Of a DNA stretch of 64,000 bases, positions 19,649-27,514 are shown piece after piece. Source of the stretch: Caulobacteraceae bacterium. Lineage in GTDB: Bacteria; Pseudomonadota; Alphaproteobacteria; Caulobacterales; Caulobacteraceae. The notes below the pieces were generated by a model. That model was given only the letters and a program-made list of their open reading frames with translations. It ran no database searches and had not been told where the DNA came from. The position numbers and the translations under genes were made by a program. The stretch is taken from NCBI GenBank assembly GCA_947478785.1, contig CANJXI010000002.1:1-64000 (forward strand), read 5' to 3'. Positions within the stretch are counted from its first letter, which is position 1, and the number at the start of each line of letters is the position of its first letter.

Positions 19649-20077
19649 CTACTCGACGGTGGCGGGTTCGGCGGCGGCCTTGGCCTTGGGGGCTTTCGCG
19701 GCCTTGGGCTCCTTGGGGGCCTTCGGCTCCTTCGGCGGCTTGGGTTCTTTCGCCACCTTGGCCTTGGCCGCCTTCTTGGGCTTGGTCACCACCTCGACCG
19801 GCAGGTCGACCGGCCGCCCGGAGGTGTCCAGCGTGCTCTGGGTGACGCCGCCCTGGGCCACGGGGACGCCCAGGTAGCGCATCTGGCCGTCCTTATAGGC
19901 GATGTCTTCCATGGCGACCTTGGGGTCGCGCTTGAGCTCGGAGACGTCACGCAGCGTCATCCTGAGCACCATCATCTTGCGGGCCACGCCGTCGGCGTCG
20001 GCCTGGTCGATGAGCAGCTTCATCTCCTCCGCCGCGGAGCCGCGACGGCGGGAGGGTTTTTGTCCGGGCAGGGCCAT
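19649..20077 (-). CDS. Hypothetical protein with histone H1-like Lys/Ala/Pro tail
   Basis: The start was set at ATG 20077, two bases after the stop of the upstream gene. The 142-residue protein has a helical N-terminal half (AEEMKLLIDQADADGVARKMMVLRMTLRDVSELKRD), a short strand region (MRYLGVPVAQGGVTQS), and a low-complexity C-terminal tail of repeated KEPK, PKAPKE and AKAPKAK units from about residue 100. Such tails resemble bacterial histone H1-like (PAKKA-type) nucleic-acid-binding extensions. DNA or RNA binding is inferred from composition only. Confidence 0.65.
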   Translation of the reverse strand: MALPGQKPSRRRGSAAEEMKLLIDQADADGVARKMMVLRMTLRDVSELKRDPKVAMEDIAYKDGQMRYLGVPVAQGGVTQSTLDTSGRPVDLPVEVVTKPKKAAKAKVAKEPKPPKEPKAPKEPKAAKAPKAKAAAEPATVE

Positions 20078-20079
20078 GA

Positions 20080-20295
20080 TCAAGCGTCCGCGAAGAAGCC
20101 GTGTTCGCCACTGACGCGAACCTGGCAGGGACGACCGGAATCCTGCAGGCTGCGGGCGCGCTTGTTGGCCGCGGCCTTGGCCTCTTCCTTGTCGCTGGTG
20201 TGATCGAAGAATTCGCCGTGGTGTTCGACGGCCCAACGGCCTTCGTGACGGGCCACGGTGACGGTCTCGCGATCGGCTGCGCCGCGTATGGCCAT
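20080..20295 (-). CDS. DUF2188-like small protein (71 aa)
   Basis: The product, MAIRGAADRETVTVARHEGRWAVEHHGEFFDHTSDKEEAKAAANKRARSL..., has a strand pair, one charged helix with AKAAANKRAR, and a final strand (CQVRVSGEHGFF). The layout of an N-terminal V-x-W-x-V strand and a helix of A..AN.RAR matches DUF2188-type proteins of unknown function. It is the first of three tightly packed minus-strand genes and is divergent from cspA across a 298-bp spacer. Confidence 0.65.
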   Translation of the reverse strand: MAIRGAADRETVTVARHEGRWAVEHHGEFFDHTSDKEEAKAAANKRARSLQDSGRPCQVRVSGEHGFFADA

Positions 20296-20593
20296 GATAT
20301 GGGGTCCTCGTCGAGGCGCGCAGAACAGGCGCGCGCAGGTTCTGGTTAAGATGACAGTTTTCTACATGTAAATGAGGCTCTTGTCCCCCACTTTGCATCA
20401 AATGACGGCGATTTCCCTTGTCTCTTGCCCGAGATCATGGAAAGATGCGGGCATCGAAAATCGTTTTGGCTCGCCTGCTCTCCATCCCCGATCCACGGTT
20501 CGGGCGCCGGAACTGCCCACGACCCTCTCCGAAATTTTGATCTCGCCGCCCACTTTGGGCGCGTGAATACTTAGACCCGGAAGGGATACTGAT
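20296..20593. other. Divergent spacer and probable long cspA leader
   Basis: No gene is visible in these 298 bp. An AT-rich patch near 20344-20372 (TAAGATGACAGTTTTCTACATGTAAAT) is the best place for promoters of either direction. From there to cspA about 220 bases would be transcribed, a leader length typical of cold-shock genes whose 5' UTR folds with temperature. GGAAGGGA lies before the cspA start. Confidence 0.4.
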
Positions 20594-20803
20594 ATGGCGA
20601 CTGGTGTCGTGAAGTGGTTCAACGGCCAAAAAGGCTTTGGTTTCATCCAGCCCGATGACGGCGGCCAAGACGTGTTCGTGCACATCTCGGCGGTCGAGCG
20701 CGCGAATCTCGCGTCGCTGACGGAAGGTCAGAAGCTCAGCTACGAGCTCGAAAAGGACCCGCGCAACGGCAAGATGTCCGCGGGCCAGCTGCAAAGCGCC
20801 TAA
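20594..20803 (+). CDS. Cold-shock domain protein (CspA family)
   Basis: The 69-residue protein is one cold-shock domain: MATGVVKWFNGQKGFGFIQPDDGGQDVFVHISAVERANL. It contains RNP1 (KGFGFI) and RNP2 (VFVHI) and binds single-stranded RNA and DNA, acting as an RNA chaperone or antiterminator. Several paralogues usually exist in these genomes, so the specific name is left open. It has a long leader and a clear terminator and is a single-gene unit. Confidence 0.95.
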   Translation: MATGVVKWFNGQKGFGFIQPDDGGQDVFVHISAVERANLASLTEGQKLSYELEKDPRNGKMSAGQLQSA

Positions 20804-20838
20804 GGACAGCTGACCCTTCGGGGTTACGTTGACGAACC

Positions 20839-20875
20839 AAAGGGGCCGGTTTCCGCGAGGGAGCTGGCCCTTTTT
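20839..20875 (+). terminator. Rho-independent terminator after the cold-shock gene
   Basis: AAAGGGGCC (20839-20847) pairs with GGCCCTTTT (20866-20874), with one G-U wobble, and the 3' arm runs into five T residues. Confidence 0.85.
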
Positions 20876-20894
20876 CGTGGGCGCCCGCGGCCGC

Positions 20895-21791
20895 TCAGCC
20901 GCCCAGGTGCGCCTTGAACCAGGCGATGGCGGCGGCGGATGACGGCGCGAACTTCTCCACATAGGGGTCGAAGTGGCCGCCGGGCAGCAGGACGAGCTTC
21001 TTGGGCTCGAAGGCGTTCTCGTAGGCCTTGATCGCCAGGTCGGTGACCGCGACGCAGTCATCCAGCGCCACGATCATCAAGAGCGGCGTGGGGCTGATCC
21101 GGCCGATGTAGGCGCCGGGGTCGTAGCCGAAGCCGTATTCCAGGGTCCGCACCGTCACCTCGTTCTTCCAGGCGGGCGCCCGGCCGGCATGGGCCTGGCT
21201 GAAGAACGCCCAGGAGTCGGCGGTGGGCAGGGCCGAGCTCGCCTGGGGGTCCTCGGCCACCACCGGCAGGGTCATGGGCGCGCCGCCCGCCGCCCGCGCC
21301 CGGCGATCCTCGGCGAAGAGCGCCTCGAGCGACCCCAGCGCGTCGGCCCTGACCAGCCGGCGGAAATTCTCCCAGCCGCTGACCGCCGGCACCTGGGAGA
21401 CCACGCATCTCACCCGCTTGTCGATCGCCGCAACCACCAGGACGTGACCGCCGGAGTAGCTGGATCCCCAGACGCCGATCCGGTCGGGGTCGGTCCCGGG
21501 AAGGCCGCGCGCGAAGGTGATGGCGTCGGAATAGTCTCGCACCTGCAGCCAGGGGTCGATCTCCTGGCGGGGCAGGCCGTCGCTCGCCCCGAAATTGCGG
21601 TTGTCGTAGATCACGCTGGCGAAGCCGGCGGCCGCGAACGCCTCGCCGAAGGCGTCGAGGTACATCTCCTTCACCGCCGCGAAGCCATGCGCTATGACGA
21701 TGGTCGGGTGGGTCCCGCCGCCGGCCGGGGCATAATGCCAGCCGCGCAGGGTGGTCCCGTCGGTGGCGGCGAATTCGATATCCGTGCGCAT
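20895..21791 (-). CDS. Alpha/beta hydrolase (CocE/DUF1100-like)
   Basis: The start was set at ATG 21791 (MRTDIEFAATDGTTLRGWHY). The 298-residue protein has an alpha/beta hydrolase fold: oxyanion strand TIVIAHGFAAVKEMYLDAF, nucleophile elbow GVWGSSYSGGHVL, an acidic residue in MIVALDDCVAVTD and the histidine in LPGGHFDPYVEKF. The GxSxSGG elbow and length fit the peptidase S15/dienelactone-hydrolase-like group acting on acyl or peptide esters; the substrate is unknown. The 3' end faces the cspA terminator; it is divergent from the RTX gene. Confidence 0.85.
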   Translation of the reverse strand: MRTDIEFAATDGTTLRGWHYAPAGGGTHPTIVIAHGFAAVKEMYLDAFGEAFAAAGFASVIYDNRNFGASDGLPRQEIDPWLQVRDYSDAITFARGLPGTDPDRIGVWGSSYSGGHVLVVAAIDKRVRCVVSQVPAVSGWENFRRLVRADALGSLEALFAEDRRARAAGGAPMTLPVVAEDPQASSALPTADSWAFFSQAHAGRAPAWKNEVTVRTLEYGFGYDPGAYIGRISPTPLLMIVALDDCVAVTDLAIKAYENAFEPKKLVLLPGGHFDPYVEKFAPSSAAAIAWFKAHLGG

Positions 21792-21986
21792 GGCGCTGGT
21801 CCCCGGCCTGATCGGCCCCAGCCAAGCGCAAAGGATGTGGAGCGACAACCGGGAGATTTCGGCGCCGGCCTTTAGGAACTCGGTGAATCGAACTTAACGC
21901 ATTCATTTTCGTGAAACTTTATTCGCAGAACAGCGTCTGACAAAACCGCCTCCAGCAAGAGCGCAAGGCTCCTGGAGGGACACCCG

Positions 21987-22832
21987 ATGCCGGACGGCCT
22001 GAACTTCGATTCGATCTTCTCCTGGGGGGACTTCGCCCTGCCCGCCGGTTGGCTCGAGGCGATGCGGGGCCTGGACGCGGCTCCGGCCACGCCGCCCCTC
22101 GTCCAACCCGAGACACCGGCCGACGCCACGAGCGAACAGGCCGCCGCACCGACGCTGGCCGCCGCCGACAGCCACGAGCCCGTGCGCCCGGTCACGCCCC
22201 CCGTGACGCCGCCGCCGGTGGCCGTCGAGCGCCATGAGCCCGAGCATCCGGTGACGCCGCCGGTCACCACGGCTCCGCCGGTCGCGACCTCTCCGTCGCC
22301 CAACCTGGCGGCCCACACCCTGGCGGGCGGCCAGGGGGCCGACACCCTGACCGGCGACAGCGGCTCCGACCTGGTCTACGGCGGCGACGGGAACGACCTG
22401 CTGCGCGGCGAGGGCGGCGCCGACACCCTGAACGGCGGCGGCGGAAACGACACCCTCTCCGGCGGCGCGGGCGCCGACCAGCTGACCGGCGGTCCGGGCA
22501 ACGACCTGTTCCAGGTGTTCGGGCCGGCGCCCCGGGGCGCGGGCGACCTCGACCGCATCACCGACTTCACCCACGGCCAGGACAAGCTGTCGTTCGGCGA
22601 CCCGCTGCGGCCGGTGGACGGGCTGCTCTACACCACCACGGCGAACAGCTATGGCGACGCGCTCACCCTGGCCAACAGCCGGGTCGCCACGGGCCGGACC
22701 GACGTGGTGGCCGTACAGGTCGGCCGCGACACCTTCGTCTTCGCCGACAGCCACCATACCGACCATGTGGATGTCGCCGTGATGCTGGTGGGAAAGAGCA
22801 TCACCGCGCTGACCATCGGCGATTTCCTCTAG
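21987..22832 (+). CDS. RTX-repeat calcium-binding protein, probably type I secreted
   Basis: The 281-residue product has no N-terminal signal peptide. Residues about 1-30 are hydrophobic-aromatic ([16 protein letters not shown]), 40-105 form a Pro/Thr/Glu linker with repeated [12 protein letters not shown]-like units, and 112-165 hold RTX nonapeptides ([47 protein letters not shown]) that bind calcium. A C-terminal region of about 110 residues ends [19 protein letters not shown], suited to a type I secretion signal. GGAGGG precedes the start. No ABC exporter is adjacent; the activity is unknown. Confidence 0.85.
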   Translation: MPDGLNFDSIFSWGDFALPAGWLEAMRGLDAAPATPPLVQPETPADATSEQAAAPTLAAADSHEPVRPVTPPVTPPPVAVERHEPEHPVTPPVTTAPPVATSPSPNLAAHTLAGGQGADTLTGDSGSDLVYGGDGNDLLRGEGGADTLNGGGGNDTLSGGAGADQLTGGPGNDLFQVFGPAPRGAGDLDRITDFTHGQDKLSFGDPLRPVDGLLYTTTANSYGDALTLANSRVATGRTDVVAVQVGRDTFVFADSHHTDHVDVAVMLVGKSITALTIGDFL

Positions 22833-22875
22833 CGACTGACAGGGACGGGATTGCGCCGGCGCATGGCCAGGGGTC

Positions 22876-23658
22876 ATGTGCGGCGTGACCGCCGTTCCCC
22901 CGACGCCCGACCCCCCGCCGAAGCCGCCCAACAACCTGGTGGGCGCGGGGGTGCTGGTGCTGTGGCTTGTTCTGGGCTGGCTGGCGCAGACGCAAGGCAG
23001 CGGACCGGTCATCTTCGGGTTCGTGCTCGTAGGCTGGATCCTGACGGTGATGGCCCACGAGTTCAGCCACGCGGGCGTCGCCTGGCTGGCCGGCGACCAC
23101 ACGGTGGCGGCCAAGGGCTACCTCTCCTTCGACCCGCGCCGCTACGGCGACCTGGGCACCAGCCTGGTGATCCCGCTGCTGGCGCTGGCGCTGGGCGGCG
23201 TCGGCTTTCCGGGCGGTGCGGTCTATCTGCGCAACGACCTGATGCGCAGCCGGGCCTGGCGGGCGGCGGCCTCGCTGGCGGGGCCGGCGGCGACGCTGGC
23301 CCTGCTGCTGATCCTGGCGCTGGCCCTGCATATCTGGGAGGGCCAGGGCGCGCGCGGCATGCTGTTCCCGGCCCTGACGGTGCTGGCCTTCCTGCAGGCC
23401 ATGGCGCTGATCCTCAACCTGCTGCCGATCCCGGGCCTCGACGGCTTCAACGCCATCCGCCCGTTCCTTCCCAGGGCCTGGGGGCCCGCGATCCGCAAGG
23501 CCGAGGGATTGGTCATGCTGGCGCTGCTGGCGCTGATCTTCATCGTGCCCGGCGCGAGCGGACTGCTGTTCGGCTGGGCGGCGGCCCTGGGCCGGTCGGT
23601 TGGCCTGGACATGGACGCGCTCAGGATCGGCTGGCAGGCGTTCCATTTCTGGCGGTAA
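22876..23658 (+). CDS. Site-2 protease-like (M50 family) membrane metallopeptidase
   Basis: The 260-residue protein has about six hydrophobic segments. HEFSH at 61-65 gives the zinc ligands and catalytic glutamate, and LNLLPIPGLDGFNAIRP supplies the third ligand (Asp189), as in intramembrane proteases of the SpoIVFB/Rip group. There is no PDZ or CBS domain, which places it among the short COG1994-type members. Such enzymes cut transmembrane anchors of regulators; its substrate is not evident. The next gene, a periplasmic cyclophilin, starts 10 bp after its stop. Confidence 0.9.
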   Translation: MCGVTAVPPTPDPPPKPPNNLVGAGVLVLWLVLGWLAQTQGSGPVIFGFVLVGWILTVMAHEFSHAGVAWLAGDHTVAAKGYLSFDPRRYGDLGTSLVIPLLALALGGVGFPGGAVYLRNDLMRSRAWRAAASLAGPAATLALLLILALALHIWEGQGARGMLFPALTVLAFLQAMALILNLLPIPGLDGFNAIRPFLPRAWGPAIRKAEGLVMLALLALIFIVPGASGLLFGWAAALGRSVGLDMDALRIGWQAFHFWR

Positions 23659-23668
23659 GCTCTCGTCC

Positions 23669-24337
23669 ATGCTGACCCGCCGGATCCTCCTCGCCCTTTG
23701 CGCCCTCGCCCTGGCCGGCCCCGCCGCCGCCGCGCAGGACCCCAACCCCTTCGTGGTGATCAACACCAGCGAAGGGGCGATCACGCTCGAGCTCTTCGCC
23801 GACAAGGCTCCGGTCACGGCGCGGAATTTCCTGAAGTACGTGGACCGCAAGCTCTTCGACGGGGCCACCTTCTACCGGGCCTCCAAGCCGCCGGGCTACG
23901 CCGCCAACGACTACGGCACGGTGCAGGGCGGCCTGCAGAACGATCCCAAGAAGGTGCTGCCGCCGATCGCCCACGAGAGCACGGCCAAGACCGGCATCCT
24001 GCACAGGGACGGGGTGATCTCCATGGGCCGGCACGCGCCCGGCACCGCCCAGGCCGACTGGTTCATCTGCGTGGGCGAGATGAGCTATCTGGACGCCACG
24101 GCCAAGGACCCGGGCTTCGCGGCGTTCGGGCACGTGACCGAGGGGATGGACGTGGTGCGCAAGATCCTGGGCGGGCGCACCGACCCCAACCGCGGCGAAG
24201 GCGCGATGAAGGGCGAGATGCTGGTCAAGCCCGTCCGGATCACCAGCGTGCGGCGGGTCGCGGCTCCGGCGCCCGCCGCGGCGCCGGCGGCTCCGGCTCC
24301 GGCGGCCCTGGTCCCGGCGGGGCCCGCAACGCCATGA
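23669..24337 (+). CDS. Periplasmic cyclophilin-type peptidyl-prolyl isomerase
   Basis: The start ATG 23669 gives a signal peptide (MLTRRILLALCALALAGPAAAAQ). The 222-residue protein then shows a cyclophilin domain: ITLELFADKAPVTARNFLKYVDRKLFDGATFYRA, ISMGRHAPGTAQADWFICVGEM and FAAFGHVTEGMDVVRKIL. Instead of the family FMI/LxRxxPGFMxQGG signature it has YRASKPPGYAANDYGTVQGG, a divergent active site. A Pro/Ala-rich tail of about 25 residues follows. It lies 10 bp downstream of the site-2 protease-like gene and is probably co-transcribed. Confidence 0.88.
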   Translation: MLTRRILLALCALALAGPAAAAQDPNPFVVINTSEGAITLELFADKAPVTARNFLKYVDRKLFDGATFYRASKPPGYAANDYGTVQGGLQNDPKKVLPPIAHESTAKTGILHRDGVISMGRHAPGTAQADWFICVGEMSYLDATAKDPGFAAFGHVTEGMDVVRKILGGRTDPNRGEGAMKGEMLVKPVRITSVRRVAAPAPAAAPAAPAPAALVPAGPATP

Positions 24338-24501
24338 GACCAGCCGAGCTTACCGAAAATTCAGGTAATTAAAGCCCGGTAACTTTGTGAATTCCAAGTC
24401 ATGACGCAAGCTTAACGGGACTATAGAAGTCTCCAAAAGTATTCCTTTGATCACGGACGGCGAACACGTCGCCGCCACCATTCAGATCGAGGGACAAGAT
24501 C

Positions 24502-24804
24502 ATGACCAGTTTCACCGCCCGCATCGCCGGCCTCGCCACCCTGGCGCTCGCCGCCCTGCCGATGGCCGCGCTCTCCACCGCCGCCCATGCCGCCTCCGTG
24601 CGGATCGGCGACCTTGACTTGGCCAGCGCCCGTGGCGCGGCGGTTTACGAGCAGCGGATCGACGCCGCCGCCGGCCGGTTCTGCCAGGACGAGCGCGGGC
24701 TGTCCCAACGGGCCGCCTGCATCGCCGGCGTCCGCGCCGAGGTGAACGAAAAGCTCGCCCAGCGCCAGGCCGCCAACCCTGTCCAGATGGCCTCGCGCCG
24801 CTAG
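24502..24804 (+). CDS. UrcA family protein
   Basis: UrcA proteins are small secreted proteins of unknown function found in Caulobacterales and Sphingomonadales. The 100-residue product has a signal peptide (about 1-31, ending TAAHAA), VRIGDLDLASARGAAVYEQRIDAAAGRFC and a second cysteine in ACIAGVRAEVNEKLAQ, the two-cysteine helical pattern of the family. The TAG stop (24802-24804) is the outermost triplet of the 116-bp repeat that follows. An AT-rich region upstream (near 24360-24450) probably holds its promoter. Confidence 0.85.
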   Translation: MTSFTARIAGLATLALAALPMAALSTAAHAASVRIGDLDLASARGAAVYEQRIDAAAGRFCQDERGLSQRAACIAGVRAEVNEKLAQRQAANPVQMASRR

Positions 24805-24917
24805 ACCCTTTCCGGTTCAAGTGGAATCACTTGAACCGGATGAAAATGGTCTATCTTCAAAGGCTTAGAGCGCGTCGGACGGGTGAACCGGTATCCACTT
24901 CACCCTGACGCGCTCTA
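24802..24917 (-). repeat. 116-bp double-hairpin repeat, copy 2 (inverted)
   Basis: This is the reverse complement of 12681-12796 with about seven differences and no gaps. Here the GGTTCAAGTGGAATCACTTG palindrome, centred on the CcrM site GAATC, comes first and is followed by the TAGAGCGCGTC/GACGCGCTCTA hairpin. Its first TAG is the urcA stop codon. Confidence 0.85.
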
Positions 24918-24964
24918 GACTGGCGAGGACCCGCCGCGCTCTCCCCGTCCCGCGGCGGACGCCC

Positions 24965-25002
24965 ACGGCCCGCGACCCGCCCCGGTCGCGGGCCGTCTGT
25001 TC
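24965..25002 (+). terminator. Hairpin terminator downstream of urcA
   Basis: A 13-bp perfect stem, ACGGCCCGCGACC (24965-24977) with GGTCGCGGGCCGT (24984-24996), is followed by CTGTTCGT. The U-run is poor, so its efficiency is uncertain. It lies between the plus-strand repeat and the convergent gene at 25014. Confidence 0.65.
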
Positions 25003-25013
25003 GTCCCCCGAGA

Positions 25014-25406
25014 CTAGAGAGGGCCGACCCTGATCGCGCCCAGCTCGTAGGCGTGGCCGGGGTCGGCGCGGCGCATCTGCAGCCGGCCGGCCTTGCGGTA
25101 GTATTGGAAGCAGCCGGAGATCCCGCTGTTCTCGGTCCAGCAGAGGCGGCCGTCGCGGCGCACCTGATAGACCCCGCCGCGGGCGTTGCGCCCGTCGTCG
25201 GCGTCGTACTTGCCGTCGAGGTTATAATACCAGGTCATGCCGCCGTCGGCAGCGGCCACCCTGTGGCCAACGATCTGGGCCTTCACCTGCGCGGCGGTGA
25301 GGACGACGGCGACGGGGCCAGGCTTGGCGGCGGCGAGGGCGAGGGCGGGGGCGCAGGCGAGCAGGGCGGCGGCGGCGAGGAGCGCTGTGCGGCGGACGGC
25401 GATCAT
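25014..25406 (-). CDS. Secreted hypothetical protein (130 aa)
   Basis: The start ATG 25406 follows GGAGG by seven bases and opens MIAVRRTALLAAAALLACAPALALAAAKPG, a signal peptide. The mature region contains LTAAQVKAQIVGHRVAAADGGMTWYYNLDGKYDADDGRNARGG and two cysteines (RLCWTENSGISGCFQYY). The pattern of IVGHxV, tyrosine-rich YYxxDGKY and a disulphide loop resembles DUF995-like periplasmic proteins. It is divergent from ruvC. Function is unknown. Confidence 0.75.
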   Translation of the reverse strand: MIAVRRTALLAAAALLACAPALALAAAKPGPVAVVLTAAQVKAQIVGHRVAAADGGMTWYYNLDGKYDADDGRNARGGVYQVRRDGRLCWTENSGISGCFQYYRKAGRLQMRRADPGHAYELGAIRVGPL

Positions 25407-25517
25407 GAGGGGCCTCCAGAGGTTCGGAGGGCCATCAAGCCAAGACGGCGCGCCGGGGGCAAGGGTCCGGTCATCTTTCGTCAACCCTTCCCGCGCTTCC
25501 CTGCCTGGGCCACTCTG

Positions 25518-25532
25518 GAACGGATGATGAAC
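25518..25532. promoter_or_regulatory. LexA (SOS) box overlapping the ruvC start
   Basis: GAAC-N7-GAAC at 25518-25532 is the exact complement of the alphaproteobacterial LexA box GTTC-N7-GTTC. It covers the tandem ATG ATG start of ruvC. By base composition roughly one such match is expected by chance in the window, so its weight comes from its place on an SOS-type gene. Confidence 0.6.
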
Positions 25533-26036
25533 GCGATTCGCCCCCTACGCATCCTCGGCCTGGACCCTGGCCTGCGCCGGACCGGCTGGGGCGTGATCGA
25601 AGTGGCTGGTGCGCGGCTCAGCCATGTGGCGCACGGGGTGATCGCGCCCAAGGACACGCTGCCCTTCTCCGAGCGGCTGCTGGTGCTGTTCGAAGCCATC
25701 GAGGCGGTGATCGCCCTGCACGCGCCCGACGAGGCGGCGGTGGAGGAGACCTTCATCAACAACAACGCCGCCTCCGCCCTGAAGCTGGGGCACGCGCGCG
25801 CCATGGCGCTCGTGGCGCCGGCCCGGGCGGGGCTGCTGGTGGCGGAATACGCCGCGACCGTGGTCAAGAAGGCCGTGGTCGGCACCGGGGCCGCCGACAA
25901 GGAGCAGGTTGGCTTCATGATCCGCCGCCTGCTGCCCACGGCTGGCCAGACGACGACCGACGCGGCGGATGCGCTGGCCGTGGCGATCGCGCACGCGCAT
26001 GCGCGAAAAACCCGGCTGCTGCGCGGCGCGGCCTAG
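25524..26036 (+). CDS. ruvC: Holliday junction resolvase RuvC
   Basis: RuvC cuts Holliday junctions symmetrically, working with RuvAB. The 170-residue product (or 169 from the second ATG at 25527) has the RNase H-like fold with catalytic acids in ILGLDPGLRRTGWGV, in EEAAVEETF-type DEAAVEETFINNNAASALKLGHARAMAL, and in QTTTDAADALAVAIAHAH. A longer frame upstream runs antisense through the neighbouring secreted protein and is not used. A LexA-type box overlaps the start. It is separated from ruvAB by a minus-strand transporter gene whose stop overlaps the ruvC stop by four bases. Confidence 0.95.
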   Translation: MMNAIRPLRILGLDPGLRRTGWGVIEVAGARLSHVAHGVIAPKDTLPFSERLLVLFEAIEAVIALHAPDEAAVEETFINNNAASALKLGHARAMALVAPARAGLLVAEYAATVVKKAVVGTGAADKEQVGFMIRRLLPTAGQTTTDAADALAVAIAHAHARKTRLLRGAA

Positions 26037-27286
26037 GCTGGTTTGGGGCGGCCCCGCGCGGGCCAGGTCAGGCCGCGGGTCGCATAGGCCGTGACGCCAT
26101 AGACGGTCGCGGCCGTCACGCCGATGGCAGCCTCGAACACCAGCATGCCGGACGAACCCCAGCGCGCGTGCGCCCAGCCGTCGGCCAGCGTCATGAGCAG
26201 CAGCGGGATGTTCGAGAGGCTGGCCACCAGGTTGTACTTGGTGGCCGCCGCGCCCTTGCCGATGGCTTCCAGCGTCACGGCCGAGAAGCCGCCGTACACG
26301 AGGCCGATGACCAGGTTGTAAAGGGTGGCCAGGGCCATGAAGGCGAGCGGCGTGCGGGGTCCCGCCGCCATGACGAGCGCCGTCGCGGCCGAGACGAGGC
26401 CGAAGACCACATAGCCGCGCTTGCGTCCGACGCGGTCGCAGACGTAGCCGCCGAAGATCGCGCCCGCCACGCAGACCACCCCGCTCAGCACGCCGCCCAC
26501 CAGCGCCACCTCGTCGGCGCCCGCGCCCCAGTCGCCGGCGATGGCCGCCCAGAGGTTCTGCGCCGCGCCGCTGCCCAGCGGCAGCAGGCAGATGAAGCAG
26601 GCCATCACGCCCAGCCGGGTCCTGACCAGGGCCAGCAGGTCGATGGCGGAGTCCTGGAGGATCCGCAGATAACGCCGCGCGTCGGCGGCGGGCGCAGGCT
26701 CGTGCACACCCAGCAGCGGCAGGGCCGAGGCCAGGCAGGCCAGCGCCAGCGCCGCCCCGGCCAGCCACGAGACGCCGGAATGCTGGGCGATCCACAGCGC
26801 CGCGCCCCCGCCCAGGCCCTGGCCGCCGATATTGCCCGCCTGGGACCAGCCGCCGGCCCGGCCCTTCTGATGCTCGGCGGTGGCGTGCGCCATCAGCCGC
26901 TCGACGGACATGGCGGCGAAGGTGACCGTGAAGCCGATGGCGAAGGCCGCGGCGGTGAACACCGGCAGCATGTCGACGCGGTAGGGCAGGAAGGCCGTCG
27001 CCAGCACCGCGGCCGCGGTCACCGCCACCGAGATCATGTACCAGCGCTTGGCGGTGAGCGTGGTGTCGATCAGCGGCGCCCAGAGCACTTTCCAGGTGCT
27101 GGGCAGGATGCTGACGGCCGCCAGGGCCGCCACCGCCTCGACGCTGGCCCCGGCCTTAGTGAGCAGGTAGGCGAGCGTCACCACCACATAGCCCGACGTC
27201 ATGCCGAACGGCAGGAACAGCACCATGTAGGCCCACGGGTGCGGCACGCGCATGGCGCTCGGCTGGCTCATTTCGGCGGTCCCCAT
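26033..27286 (-). CDS. MFS transporter, AmpG-like
   Basis: The 417-residue protein has about twelve hydrophobic helices. The N-terminal half contains FGMTSGYVVVTLAYLLTKAG and ILPSTWKVLWAPLIDTTL, close to the motif of AmpG-type muropeptide permeases; the C-terminal half has VCDRVGRKRGYVVFG, the usual MFS loop. AmpG transports anhydro-muropeptides, but related members carry other solutes, so the substrate is open. It sits between ruvC and ruvA in the opposite direction. A start at the sixth codon (MSQPSAM) is possible. Confidence 0.85.
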   Translation of the reverse strand: MGTAEMSQPSAMRVPHPWAYMVLFLPFGMTSGYVVVTLAYLLTKAGASVEAVAALAAVSILPSTWKVLWAPLIDTTLTAKRWYMISVAVTAAAVLATAFLPYRVDMLPVFTAAAFAIGFTVTFAAMSVERLMAHATAEHQKGRAGGWSQAGNIGGQGLGGGAALWIAQHSGVSWLAGAALALACLASALPLLGVHEPAPAADARRYLRILQDSAIDLLALVRTRLGVMACFICLLPLGSGAAQNLWAAIAGDWGAGADEVALVGGVLSGVVCVAGAIFGGYVCDRVGRKRGYVVFGLVSAATALVMAAGPRTPLAFMALATLYNLVIGLVYGGFSAVTLEAIGKGAAATKYNLVASLSNIPLLLMTLADGWAHARWGSSGMLVFEAAIGVTAATVYGVTAYATRGLTWPARGRPKPA

Positions 27287-27373
27287 CCGGGCGACGCTAT
27301 CGCAGGCAAGACGTGCCGGAAATGGGGCGCGGTGAACGAAGGTGGTGAATGGCCGGACGCAACCTTAACGCGT

Positions 27374-27388
27374 GTTCTCGAGGCATTC
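27374..27388. promoter_or_regulatory. LexA-like box upstream of ruvA (one mismatch)
   Basis: GTTC-N7-ATTC at 27374-27388 differs by one base from GTTC-N7-GTTC. It lies 127 bp before ruvA in the 228-bp divergent spacer, which would suit SOS control of ruvAB. Low weight alone. Confidence 0.35.
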
Positions 27389-27514
27389 CCGAACACCGCG
27401 TCGCGGAGCTTTCGCCTCTTCACGATTTGATCACCCGAGTCGCGTGGTTTACGGCATGCTGGAACAGATGCCGAACGTGATTCACATATCCATCCGCCCG
27501 CTGGAGGACCGCTG

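Noticed and set aside
24366-24382. TTAA-N7-TAAC string before urcA as a CtrA box
   Set aside because: It lacks the second full TTAA; one mismatch short of consensus and no supporting context.
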